A stretch of DNA of 64,000 nt from contig CP119318.1 in NCBI GenBank assembly GCA_029203105.1, positions 3,610,501 to 3,674,500 of the forward strand, written 5' to 3'. Position 1 is the first letter of the stretch. Every line of letters begins with the position of its first letter. Below the pieces are notes generated by a model. That model was not told where the DNA came from, ran no database searches, and saw only the letters and a list, made by a program, of their open reading frames with translations. The stretch is from Candidatus Kaistia colombiensis (GTDB taxonomy: Bacteria > Pseudomonadota > Alphaproteobacteria > Rhizobiales > Kaistiaceae). Positions 17,178-25,721 of this stretch are shown here, in pieces. The position numbers were made by a program, and so were the translations under genes.

Positions 17178-18314
17178 ATGCGCATCGTGGATTTCCGAAT
17201 TGTCCGTTTCCAGTTCGCCCGCGACCGTGTCATCGGGGACAGCCAGGTCCGCATCGCGCATGCGCATGTCGCGACCCTGGAGCTGATCACCGATACCGGC
17301 CTGGTCGGGCTCGGCTTCTGCGCTTCGCTGTTCAATCCGCTGCCGTCGCAAGCCGAAATCGAGCGCATCTTCCGTGCCGAGATCTGGCCGGGCCTCGAGG
17401 GCCAGGAGCCGGCGGCGCTGGTGCACAAGGTTCGTCGCCCGCGTGGCGGCAATATCCGCGGCGCGTCGCTCCCCTTCGGCGAAGGCATCGACCAGGCGCT
17501 CTGGGACCTGACCGCCAAGGAATTGAAGATGCCGCTCTGGAAGCTGCTCGGCGGCACCAAGCCGCGCGTCAAGGCCTATGCCAGCGGTCTCGACTTCCAT
17601 CTTTCCGACGATGACTATTGCGCGCTGTTCGATCATGCGGCGTCGATCGGCTACAAGGCCTTCAAGATCAAGGTCGGCCACCCCGACATCGAACGCGACC
17701 TGCACCGGCTCGACTTGCTGGTGAAGACCGTCGGCAAGCCCGAGGCGATCATGATCGACGCCAATGAAGGCTGGTCGCCGCAGCAGACCGTGCGCAACAT
17801 GAACAAGATCAAGGATGCCGGCTTCGACATCCTGTGGATCGAGGACCCCTGCCTGCGCTACGATTTCGAGGGCCTGAAGATGATCCGGGCCGGTTGTCCG
17901 TTCACGCTGGTCAATTCGGGTGAGTATTTTGACGCCCATGGCAAGCGCCAGCTGATCGAGGCGCGCGGCACCGACATGATCAACGTACACGGTTTTGTCT
18001 CGGAAGTGATGCGGATCGGCTGGTTGGCCGCCGAACACGGCATTCCGGTCAGCCTCGGCAACTCCTTCCTGGAGATCGGCGTCAACATGGCGATCGCGCT
18101 GCCGGAGGTCGAATGGCTCGAATACTCGTTCCAGAACTTCGACCATCTGGTCGAGACGCCGTTCGAGATCCGCGACGGCTGGATCCACGCGCATGACCGC
18201 CCGGGCCACGGCCTGGTGCTGTCCGAGGCCGCGCGCTGCGAGTGGGCCGTTCCGGACGTCATGGCCAACGACGATCTGCCGGCGGCGCCCGTGAACACGC
18301 GCCTGCCGCACTGA
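17178..18314 (+). CDS. Mandelate racemase/enolase-superfamily dehydratase
   Basis: A 378-residue enolase-superfamily enzyme, probably a sugar-acid dehydratase or cycloisomerase. It has the N-terminal capping domain and a TIM barrel. The general base KxK is Lys163/Lys165 in FKIKVG. Metal ligands are Asp194 (DANEGW), Glu222 (IEDP) and the Glu in NSGEYF. A His in MINVHGF may be part of the second catalytic side. The start is ATG 17178 (MRIVDFRI). The neighbours are a divergent GntR/FCD regulator, a downstream sugar importer and a rhamnose-mutarotase-like gene, so an acid sugar derived from a deoxy- or hexonic acid is a fair guess. The substrate cannot be read from sequence. Confidence 0.85.
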   Translation: MRIVDFRIVRFQFARDRVIGDSQVRIAHAHVATLELITDTGLVGLGFCASLFNPLPSQAEIERIFRAEIWPGLEGQEPAALVHKVRRPRGGNIRGASLPFGEGIDQALWDLTAKELKMPLWKLLGGTKPRVKAYASGLDFHLSDDDYCALFDHAASIGYKAFKIKVGHPDIERDLHRLDLLVKTVGKPEAIMIDANEGWSPQQTVRNMNKIKDAGFDILWIEDPCLRYDFEGLKMIRAGCPFTLVNSGEYFDAHGKRQLIEARGTDMINVHGFVSEVMRIGWLAAEHGIPVSLGNSFLEIGVNMAIALPEVEWLEYSFQNFDHLVETPFEIRDGWIHAHDRPGHGLVLSEAARCEWAVPDVMANDDLPAAPVNTRLPH

Positions 18315-18384
18315 GGTTCTAAGGGGCCCCGGCCGCTCTCGCGGCCGTGGGTGGAGCGATTTCTGCAAGGGAGGAAAGAACGAG

Positions 18385-19659
18385 ATGAAGACGACGAACA
18401 GAACCCTGCGCGCCGGCACGATGCTCGCCACCGCGCTTGTCATGACGCTCGGCGTGGCGGCATCCGCCAAGGCCGAGACGCTCACCGTCTGGGACTGGAA
18501 ATCGGGCGACCCGACGACGACGCCCTACTACGACAAGGTAAAGGCCGACTTCGAGGCGGCCCATCCCGGCGTGACGGTGAAGTTCGTCATGCAGCCGCAT
18601 GACCAGTACTACACTCTGCTCGGCACGGCGATCGCCGCCAGTCAGGGTCCGGACGTCGTGCTGGTGCATGGCGGCTCGCAGGCCAAGGAGCGCATCGCGG
18701 CGTTCAGCAAGCTCGACGACAAGGTCGCGGACATCCGGACCCGCGTCGCCGGCTGGGACGAGTTCGCCGGCGCCGACGGCAGCGTCTATGCGGTGCCGAT
18801 CTCGATCCAGGGCCTCGCCGTCTACTACAACAAGGAACTCTACAAGAAGGCCGGCCTGGATCCGGAGGCGACGCCCAAGACCTGGGCCGATCTGGAAGCG
18901 ATCTGCGCCAAGCTGAAGGCGGCCGGCACGACCTGCTTCGCGCTTGGCAACAAGGAAGGCTACGGTGCCGACTTCTTCTATTCGTCCGCCGCCGCCAACG
19001 CGCTGACCGCAGAGCAGCAGGCCGCCTGGACGACCGGCGACCTGAAGTGGTCGAGCCCGGAGATCAAGGCGATCATCCAGAAGTGGGTCGATACCCAGAA
19101 GGAAGGCTGGTACGCCGAGGGCGCCAATTCGACCGCCAAGTTCATGGACGAATACCAGAGCTTCGAGCGCGGCGAGAACGCCAACACGATTGGCCTGCTG
19201 TCGGACGTCGCCCACTGGAAGGAGTTCGACGAATTCCTCGAGCCGCAGAATGTCGGCGTCTTCGTCATGCCGCCCGTCACGCCGAGCGCCTATGACCATC
19301 CGCGCATGCCGCTCGCCGGCGGCATCGGCTATGCCGTGACCAAGTTCTCGCCGAACCAGGATCTCGCCATCGCGCTCGCCAAGAGCTTCGCCGACACCCC
19401 CGCCATGCAGATATTCTTCGAGGCGGCCGGCGCGGTGCCGTCGGACACAGCCGTTGACACGTCGAAGGTCGAAAGCCCCTCGGCCAAGGTGGTCCTCGGC
19501 TCGCTCTCGGACGGCGTGCCGCTGCCGCACAACAACACGTCCACGGCCGAGACCGAGGAATGGCATCGCCAGAGCCAGATGCTGTTCACCGGCGAGACCA
19601 CCGTCGACAAGGCCGTCGCCCGCCTCGACGAAGTCCAGGCCCAGGCCAAAAAGAAGTAG
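18385..19659 (+). CDS. ABC importer extracellular sugar-binding protein (family 1, MalE/UgpB-like)
   Basis: A 424-residue periplasmic binding protein. The signal peptide (KTTNRTLRAGTMLATALV, then ASAKAET) is followed by a family-1 fold: LTVWDWKSGDPTTTPYYDKV, GPDVVLVHGGS, VYAVPISIQGLAVYYNKELY and AGGIGYAVTKFSPN. GGGAGGAAAG precedes ATG 18385. The two MalF/MalG-type permease genes come next, after a palindromic repeat. The ligand is probably a mono- or oligosaccharide linked to the dehydratase and mutarotase of this cluster. Confidence 0.93.
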   Translation: MKTTNRTLRAGTMLATALVMTLGVAASAKAETLTVWDWKSGDPTTTPYYDKVKADFEAAHPGVTVKFVMQPHDQYYTLLGTAIAASQGPDVVLVHGGSQAKERIAAFSKLDDKVADIRTRVAGWDEFAGADGSVYAVPISIQGLAVYYNKELYKKAGLDPEATPKTWADLEAICAKLKAAGTTCFALGNKEGYGADFFYSSAAANALTAEQQAAWTTGDLKWSSPEIKAIIQKWVDTQKEGWYAEGANSTAKFMDEYQSFERGENANTIGLLSDVAHWKEFDEFLEPQNVGVFVMPPVTPSAYDHPRMPLAGGIGYAVTKFSPNQDLAIALAKSFADTPAMQIFFEAAGAVPSDTAVDTSKVESPSAKVVLGSLSDGVPLPHNNTSTAETEEWHRQSQMLFTGETTVDKAVARLDEVQAQAKKK

Positions 19660-19681
19660 GCCTCGCTGGCATCGCACCCGC

Positions 19682-19808
19682 TTCACCTCTCCCTGAGGGA
19701 GAGGTCGACGGCCGAAGGCCGGCGGGTGAGGGTTTAGGGAACCATCTGGAGAGGGCGTAAACCCTCACCCGGACCTGCGGTCCGACCTCTCCCTCAGGGA
19801 GAGGTGAG
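19682..19808. repeat. Palindromic intergenic repeat, family A, complete copy
   Basis: The terminal palindromes and inner arms are the same as in the other family A copies. Left mini-hairpin GGCCGAAGGCC, right acctgcggtcc. It lies between the binding-protein gene and the first permease gene of the same operon, the position where enterobacterial REP elements lower expression of the distal transporter genes. Confidence 0.88.
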
Positions 19809-19921
19809 GAATGGCGCTCTGCCCTCCCAACATTGAGCGTCGCCGATGGGCGACGCTGCTTCTCCCGACGAAGATGCGCTCCGCTCTACAAGAGACGGGG
19901 CGACCTGACCAGAGGCCCGCC

Positions 19922-20851
19922 ATGACCCAGACCCTGACCGCAACGGACGCCAAGCGCCGCAAGGCCGCCGCCGCCCATGCCGACCCCGGCAGCCGCAGCG
20001 TCGAGCGCTTTGCCTATCTGTTCGTGCTGCCGGCACTGGCGCTGGTCGTCGTGTTCCGCATCATCCCGCTGATCTGGGGCTTCGGCTATTCCTTCACCAA
20101 CTATGACGGCATGTCGACGCCGCGCTTCGTCGGGCTCGACAACTACGTCGGCATCGCGCACGACCCCGTCTTCCTCGACAGCCTGGTCAACATGCTGATC
20201 CTGCTGGCGACGCTGCCGATCTGGATCGGCCTGCCGCTGGTGCTGGCGATCCTGATCCACCAGGGCGTGCCGGGCGGCAAGCTGTTCCGCGCCGTCTATT
20301 TCTTCCCAGCAGTGCTCTCCTCGGTCATCGTCGGCGCAATCTTCAACGTGCTCTTGCGCTATGACGGCTCATTCAACCTGTTCCTGAAGGCGATGGGCTT
20401 TTCCGCCGTCGACTGGCTCGGCAATTCGTCGACGGCCCTGTTCAGCCTGATCGCGGTGCAGCTCTGGTCGACCTTCGGCATGAGCCTGCTGATCTTCATC
20501 GCCGGCCTCTCGACCGTCTCGGCCGAAATGCTCGAAGCCGCCAAGCTCGACGGCGCCAAGCTGCTGCAGACCTGGTGGCACATCGTCATCCCGTCGATCC
20601 GGCCGATCATCGAATTCGCCGCCGTCGTCACGACGATCGGCATGCTGACCTCCATGTTCGGGCTGATCTACGTGCTGACCGCCGGCGGCCCGGGCACGTC
20701 GACCATCCTGCCGGAATTCCTGATCTGGCTCGAACAGGGCAAGATGAACCGCCCCGGCTATGCCAGCGCGATCTCGATGGTGCTGTTCCTGCTGATGGCC
20801 GGCCTCGCCGCCATCCAGATCCGCATCATGTCCCGCAACGCCGACATCTAG
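19922..20851 (+). CDS. ABC sugar importer permease (MalF/UgpA-like)
   Basis: A 309-residue inner-membrane permease with about six transmembrane segments (FAYLFVLPALALVVVFRIIP near the start). The cytoplasmic EAA loop that contacts the ATPase reads EMLEAAKLDGAKLLQTWWHI. The start is ATG 19922 (MTQTLTATDAKRRK); an upstream in-frame ATG at 19811 overlaps the repeat. The second permease gene begins 11 bp after the stop. Confidence 0.92.
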   Translation: MTQTLTATDAKRRKAAAAHADPGSRSVERFAYLFVLPALALVVVFRIIPLIWGFGYSFTNYDGMSTPRFVGLDNYVGIAHDPVFLDSLVNMLILLATLPIWIGLPLVLAILIHQGVPGGKLFRAVYFFPAVLSSVIVGAIFNVLLRYDGSFNLFLKAMGFSAVDWLGNSSTALFSLIAVQLWSTFGMSLLIFIAGLSTVSAEMLEAAKLDGAKLLQTWWHIVIPSIRPIIEFAAVVTTIGMLTSMFGLIYVLTAGGPGTSTILPEFLIWLEQGKMNRPGYASAISMVLFLLMAGLAAIQIRIMSRNADI

Positions 20852-20862
20852 GGGACCGCGTC

Positions 20863-21696
20863 ATGGCCGAAGTCAAAACCCGCGAAAAGCGCATTCTCTG
20901 GATCATCTCGATCCCGATGGCGCTGCTCGCCCTCTCCGCCGTCTATCCCGTCTTCTTCGCGATCAACGCGGCGCTGAAGACGCGCAAGGGCTATGTGCTC
21001 GACCGCTTCGGCCTGACGACGGACCCGACCTTCGCCAACTTCGCCCAGGCGTGGAACCAGTCGCGCCTGTCGGAATACTTCACCAATTCCGTTGTCGTCA
21101 CCGTCGGCGCGGTGCTGGTGCTGCTCGTCGTCGCCTCGATGGCCGGCTTCGCGCTGGCGATCCTGCGCTTCCGCGGCCGCAAGATCATCTTCGTCGCCAT
21201 CCTCGTGTCGCTGATGATCCCGGTGCAGGTGGTGCTGGTGCCGTTCTACCGGACGATGATCGGCCTGCACCTGGTCGATAGCCGGCCGGGCCTGATCATC
21301 GCCTATACGGCGTTCTTCCTGCCGTTCAGCGTCTACCTGATGACCGCCTTCTATGCCCGCCTGCCGCGCGAACTGTTCGAGGCCGCGCAGATCGACGGCG
21401 CCAATCTGCTCAAGGTCTGGTGGCACATCATGCTGCCGATGGGCAAGCCGGCGCTTTTGACGCTCGGCATCCTCAACACGCTCTATTGCTGGAACGACGT
21501 GCTGATCTCGCTGCTGGTGCTGCAGGACCAGCGCACGCTGATGGTCGGCATCGCCGCGCTCAGGGGCGAGTACACCACCAACGTGCCGCTGCTGGCCGCC
21601 GGCATCTGCCTGGCCGCCGCGCCGATCGTCATCCTCTACGTCATCTTCCAGCGGCAGATCGTCAACGGCATCGCGGTGGGGGCGGTGAAGGGGTGA
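20863..21696 (+). CDS. ABC sugar importer permease (MalG/UgpE-like)
   Basis: A 277-residue inner-membrane permease, partner of the preceding gene. The first segment ILWIISIPMALLALSAVYPV is followed by several others, and the EAA loop reads ELFEAAQIDGANLLKVWWHI. No ATPase gene follows in this cluster; a palindromic repeat and the mutarotase gene come next. Importers of this type often share a promiscuous MsmX/UgpC-like ATPase encoded elsewhere, which is the likely arrangement here. Confidence 0.92.
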   Translation: MAEVKTREKRILWIISIPMALLALSAVYPVFFAINAALKTRKGYVLDRFGLTTDPTFANFAQAWNQSRLSEYFTNSVVVTVGAVLVLLVVASMAGFALAILRFRGRKIIFVAILVSLMIPVQVVLVPFYRTMIGLHLVDSRPGLIIAYTAFFLPFSVYLMTAFYARLPRELFEAAQIDGANLLKVWWHIMLPMGKPALLTLGILNTLYCWNDVLISLLVLQDQRTLMVGIAALRGEYTTNVPLLAAGICLAAAPIVILYVIFQRQIVNGIAVGAVKG

Positions 21697-21722
21697 ATCC
21701 CTTCATCGCCTTGGCTCCGAAC

Positions 21723-21889
21723 TGAACCCTCCCCTTGAGGGAGGGTCAAAACCGCCTTGGCGGTTTTGGGGAGGGCCCGTGCGCGGCGCCACGCGCAGCA
21801 TCAACCGCCACTCGCAATATCGATTCACCATGCCCCCTCCCCGAAAACGCAATCGCGTTTTCGACCCTCCCTCAAGGGGAGGGTTCAAG
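21723..21889. repeat. Palindromic intergenic repeat, family C (AACCCTCCCCTTGAGGGAGG ends)
   Basis: A 167-bp element built like family A but with different ends: AACCCTCCCCTTGAGGGAGG on the left, and on the right its mirror CCTCCCTCAAGGGGAGGGTT. Inner hairpins are AAAACCGCCTTGGCGGTTTT and GAAAACGCAATCGCGTTTTC. It separates the last permease gene from the mutarotase gene. Confidence 0.82.
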
Positions 21890-21931
21890 CGGCGCAGGAA
21901 ACGTTGACGACTGAGCCAATCCGAAAAGGGA

Positions 21932-22267
21932 ATGAGAATGCAGCGCATGGGCATGGTGATCGGCGTCAAGCCGGAGGCGGTCGCCGAATACAGGCGCCTG
22001 CACGCGACCGGCTCGGCCGAGGTCAATGCGCTGCTTTCGGCCTGCGGTGTGCGCAACTATTCGATCTATCTGCGCGAGCCGGAAAACCTGCTGTTCGGCT
22101 ATTGGGAATATCACGGCGCCGACTGGCCGACGGATGCGGCCCGGCTCGACACGGAACCGGCGATCCAGGCCTGGCTTGGCCAGACCAGCCCCTGCCAGCA
22201 CCCCCTCGCCTCGGCCAAGCCGGGCGAATGGTGGTCGCTCATGGACGAAGTATTCCACCTCGACTGA
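21932..22267 (+). CDS. rhaM: L-rhamnose mutarotase-like protein
   Basis: The 111-residue protein of the RhaM family interconverts alpha and beta anomers of L-rhamnose or related deoxy sugars in the cytosol. Family marks are MVIGVKPEAVAEYRRLHA, NYSIYLREPENLLFGYWEY and the C-terminal WWSLMDEVFHLD. The length is typical (about 105). The start is 21932 or ATG 21938. It ends the uptake cluster that begins with the dehydratase at 17178, so L-rhamnose, L-fucose or a similar sugar is a candidate substrate. The downstream gap to 22534 shows no gene that I can support. Confidence 0.85.
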   Translation: MRMQRMGMVIGVKPEAVAEYRRLHATGSAEVNALLSACGVRNYSIYLREPENLLFGYWEYHGADWPTDAARLDTEPAIQAWLGQTSPCQHPLASAKPGEWWSLMDEVFHLD

Positions 22268-22534
22268 GCTCCGCCCCCGAAACGCGGCGGCGCCGCCCCG
22301 GGATTTCCGGTGGCTCCGCCGCCGCCGGCAATCCGGCCTCCCGCGCATTGGCCCGTCGGCTGCGTGGGGGACGCTATTCGGCCCGGCCGCCCTTCGCCGG
22401 AGCCCGCCCCACCGTGCCTGGTCCCTATTGATCTATCATAGTTAACCGGGTTTGATGCGCTTGGCCGAGTCGATGCGCAGGGGATCAGAATTTCAGGCGG
22501 GCCCATCGAGCAGTCTACCGCAAGGGGTAGCTGG

Positions 22535-22831
22535 TTGGATTTGATTCCGGCCGGTTTGCTTTTGGTTGTCAGTGTTGTCGCGATCTTCTTGAGCACCCTT
22601 ACCGCCGATGCCGGCAGCCAGGACGTCGCCGTGGTCGCGCCGCCATGGGCGGACGCCGCCGACGCAGCCGCAATCGTGGCGCGCTCCGGCGGCAGCATCG
22701 TCGCCGGTGCCGGAATGGCCAATGTGATCATCGCCCACTCGGACAATCCCGACTTCATTTCCCGCCTCTACCACTCCGGTGCCTGGCTCGTGCTCGACGC
22801 CATCAAGTTGCGCGGTTGTTTGTCCGTCTGA
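22535..22831 (+). CDS. Small anchored protein upstream of the hybrid histidine kinase
   Basis: A 98-residue protein I cannot name. One hydrophobic N-terminal segment (IPAGLLLVVSVVAIFLSTL) would anchor it in the inner membrane, with a small periplasmic domain (VAVVAPPWADAADAAAIVAR, FISRLYHSGAWLVLDAIKLR) ending in a Cys close to the C-terminus. The start is TTG 22535, with AGGGGTAG just upstream. That site is partly within a CTACC/GGTAG hairpin, which may temper translation. It is 34 bp ahead of the kinase gene, so the two are probably one operon. A role as periplasmic partner of the kinase sensor is inference. Confidence 0.65.
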   Translation: MDLIPAGLLLVVSVVAIFLSTLTADAGSQDVAVVAPPWADAADAAAIVARSGGSIVAGAGMANVIIAHSDNPDFISRLYHSGAWLVLDAIKLRGCLSV

Positions 22832-22865
22832 GCGATACGCCCAGTTTTTTTTCAAGGATTGCCCG

Positions 22866-25721
22866 ATGGCCGAGCTCGGCAGGTTGCGACACAAGTTTGG
22901 TCTATTCCTGGTCTTCCTGATCTGGGTCCACGTGCCGCTGATCGCGCTGGTCGCATGGTCGATCGGCCGCGGCATGCTGGCGCCGACGCTGGTGGCGGCG
23001 CTGCTGGCGGTAGCCTTGCAGGTTTCGTGGTCGCTGCGCGGCCCGGCCCCGGTGACGCGCTATATGTCGGCCGTGGCGCTGATGGGGCAGCCGGCTCTGC
23101 TCGTCTTCCTGTTCACCGGCCATCCGTGGCAGATGGACATGCACATGTACTTCTTCGCCACGCTGGCGCTCGTCATCGGCTGGTGCGACTGGCGCCCGGT
23201 GATCGTCGCGGCCGTCACGGTGGCGGTGCATCACCTGATGCTCAACATCGTCTTTCCCTATGCGGTGTTTCCGCTCGGCGCCGATCTGGAGCGCGTCTGG
23301 CTGCATGCCGCCATCGTCGCGTTCCAGACGGTCGTGCTGGTCTGGCTCAGCATGCGGCTGGTCGCGAGCTTCCAGCGCATCGAGGCGATGAGCGCGGAGA
23401 TCGTGCTCGCCAATGAGACGCTGGAACAGAAGGTCGCCGACCGGACGCGTGAAGCCAACGCCGCCAACATCGCCAAGAGCCTGTTCCTGGCCAATATGAG
23501 CCATGAAATCCGCACGCCGATGAACGCGATCCTCGGCTTCAGCCATCTGGCGCTGCGGACCGACCTGACGCCGAAGCAGGCGGACTATATCAGCAAGATC
23601 AAATCGGCCAGCACGGCGCTGCTGGCGCTGATCAACGACATCCTCGACTTTTCGAAGATCGAGGCGGGCATGCTGTCGCTCGAGAGCACCCACTTCAAGA
23701 TCCGCGAGACGATCGAGAACGCCACCACCATCTCGGCGGTCAAGGCGGCCGAGAAGGGCGTCGATATCCGCATCAACATCGACGACAACGTGCCGGCGAC
23801 GCTGCTCGGCGATGCGCTCCGCCTGAACCAGATCATTCTCAACCTGGTCTCCAACGCGGTGAAGTTCACCGAGCGCGGCGGCGTCATCGTATCGATCCGA
23901 ACCGTCGAAAAGGCCGACCGGAAGCTTCTCCTCGAAGTGTCGGTCCGCGATACCGGCATCGGCATGACGCCGGAGCAGCAGCAGATGCTGTTCCGTTCGT
24001 TCAGCCAGGCCGACAGCTCGATGACCCGCAAGTTCGGCGGCACCGGCCTCGGCCTCGCCATCAGCAAGCAACTGGTTGAGCTGATGGGCGGCACGATCCG
24101 TGTCGACAGCATCGCCGGCGCCGGCAGCACCTTCACCTTCACGGTCCGCCTGGAGGAAGGCGACGCGCGGATGCTGGCCGAGGCGGCCGATGTCGAGAAG
24201 CTGCGCGGCCTCCGCGTGCTGATCGCCGACGACAATCCGGCCTCGCGCGAGATCCTGCACACGATCTTCGAGGGCTGGTCCGTGCAGGCAGACCTGGTCG
24301 CCTCCGGAACCGAGGCGATCGCCCTGCTGGAAGGCGCGCAAGCGCGCGGGATCATCTACGATCTGATGCTGATCGACTGGAAGATGCCAGGCATGGACGG
24401 CATCGAGGCGGTCGAGGCGATGCGCAACAGCGAGACGCTGACCCGCCTGCCGACCATCATGATGGTCAGCGCCTACGCGCGCGAGGAGGCAATGGAGAGC
24501 GCCAGCGAGGCCGGCATCTCCGCCTTCCTCGTCAAGCCGATCGACGCGGCGCAGCTCCTGGCCGAGATCACCCAGCTGGTCGGCCAGACGGCCGGGCAGG
24601 AACGCGCCGCCACCCCGGCAGCGCAGGCAATCCCGATGGTCGCGCCGGAACTGCGCGGCTCGCGCATCCTCCTGGTCGAGGACAACGAGATCAACAGCGA
24701 AGTGGCCTCGGAAATCCTGAGCGATGGCGGACTCGTCGTCGAACTGGCCGCGAATGGCCGTATCGCCTGCGAGATGGTGCTCGAATCCGGCCGGACCTAC
24801 GACGCCGTGCTGATGGACGTGCAGATGCCGGAAATGGACGGTATCGAGGCGACGAAGCGCATTCGCCAGACGGTCGCCTCCGACAAGCTGCCGATCATCG
24901 CCATGACGGCGCACGCCTATGAACAAGAGCGTCAAAACTGCTTCCAGGCCGGCATGAACGACCATGTCGCCAAGCCGGTCAACCCGACGACCCTGATGCA
25001 TGTGCTCGAACGCTGGCTGAAGCCGCCCAAGACCGGCGCCGGCGAGGCAGCAGCCGTTTCGGTGGCGACGACTGCCGCCGAAGTGCCAACGGATCTGCCG
25101 GCCGAACTGCCACCTTTCGATCTCGCAACCGCCCTCGTCCGCGTCAACGGCAAGACGGCGCTGTTGCGCAAGCTGATCGTCAGTTTCGGCACCAACTATC
25201 GCGGCGTCATCGTAACGCTGCGGTCCGAGATCGAGGCCGGAGCGCTCGACGACGCGCGCCGCCTGGCGCATTCGCTGAAGGGCGTCTCCGCCTCGCTGGA
25301 GCTGCGCAAGGTAGCCGAGGCGTCGCGCCAGCTGGAGGACGCGATAGCGCATCGGGAACTGATGAACGTCGACGATCTGCTCGAACGTCTCGACCTCGCG
25401 CTGCAGCCGGCGCTCGCGGCTGCCCGAACGCTGTCGCCGGCCGACGCGACCTCCGCCGCGGCGCCGGAGGCCCGTCTCGACGAGGCGGCGCGCGTCGAGG
25501 CGGCGCAACTGCTCGACGAACTCCGCCAGCAGCTGAGCAAGCGCAGCATGCGCGCCCGCAAGACCTTCGAGGCGCTGGAGGCCAGGCTGCAGGGCACGCC
25601 CGAAGCGCGCCACCTGACCGAGATCCGCGACCCGATCAGCCGACTGGATTTCAGCAATGCCCTCGCGGGGCTGGACGCCATCGAGCGTCATTTCGTCGAT
25701 ACCAAGGAAGTACAGAATTGA
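22866..25721 (+). CDS. Hybrid sensor histidine kinase with two receivers and an HPt domain
   Basis: A 951-residue membrane kinase with a full internal phosphorelay. Residues 1-180 hold about six membrane segments rich in His (GHPWQMDMHMYFF, VHHLMLN, WLHAAIV), followed by a coiled linker. The phospho-accepting His213 is in NMSHEIRTPMN. The ATP-binding domain has DTGIGM and GGTGLGLAIS. Receiver 1 (about 451-570) has Asp504 in LIDWKMPG, receiver 2 (about 600-720) has Asp651 in LMDVQMPEMDG, and the C-terminal HPt has His802 in LAHSLKGVSAS. ATG 22866 follows AAGGATT. Its stop overlaps the TTG of the diguanylate cyclase gene, so signal and c-di-GMP output are probably coupled. Confidence 0.94.
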   Translation: MAELGRLRHKFGLFLVFLIWVHVPLIALVAWSIGRGMLAPTLVAALLAVALQVSWSLRGPAPVTRYMSAVALMGQPALLVFLFTGHPWQMDMHMYFFATLALVIGWCDWRPVIVAAVTVAVHHLMLNIVFPYAVFPLGADLERVWLHAAIVAFQTVVLVWLSMRLVASFQRIEAMSAEIVLANETLEQKVADRTREANAANIAKSLFLANMSHEIRTPMNAILGFSHLALRTDLTPKQADYISKIKSASTALLALINDILDFSKIEAGMLSLESTHFKIRETIENATTISAVKAAEKGVDIRINIDDNVPATLLGDALRLNQIILNLVSNAVKFTERGGVIVSIRTVEKADRKLLLEVSVRDTGIGMTPEQQQMLFRSFSQADSSMTRKFGGTGLGLAISKQLVELMGGTIRVDSIAGAGSTFTFTVRLEEGDARMLAEAADVEKLRGLRVLIADDNPASREILHTIFEGWSVQADLVASGTEAIALLEGAQARGIIYDLMLIDWKMPGMDGIEAVEAMRNSETLTRLPTIMMVSAYAREEAMESASEAGISAFLVKPIDAAQLLAEITQLVGQTAGQERAATPAAQAIPMVAPELRGSRILLVEDNEINSEVASEILSDGGLVVELAANGRIACEMVLESGRTYDAVLMDVQMPEMDGIEATKRIRQTVASDKLPIIAMTAHAYEQERQNCFQAGMNDHVAKPVNPTTLMHVLERWLKPPKTGAGEAAAVSVATTAAEVPTDLPAELPPFDLATALVRVNGKTALLRKLIVSFGTNYRGVIVTLRSEIEAGALDDARRLAHSLKGVSASLELRKVAEASRQLEDAIAHRELMNVDDLLERLDLALQPALAAARTLSPADATSAAAPEARLDEAARVEAAQLLDELRQQLSKRSMRARKTFEALEARLQGTPEARHLTEIRDPISRLDFSNALAGLDAIERHFVDTKEVQN

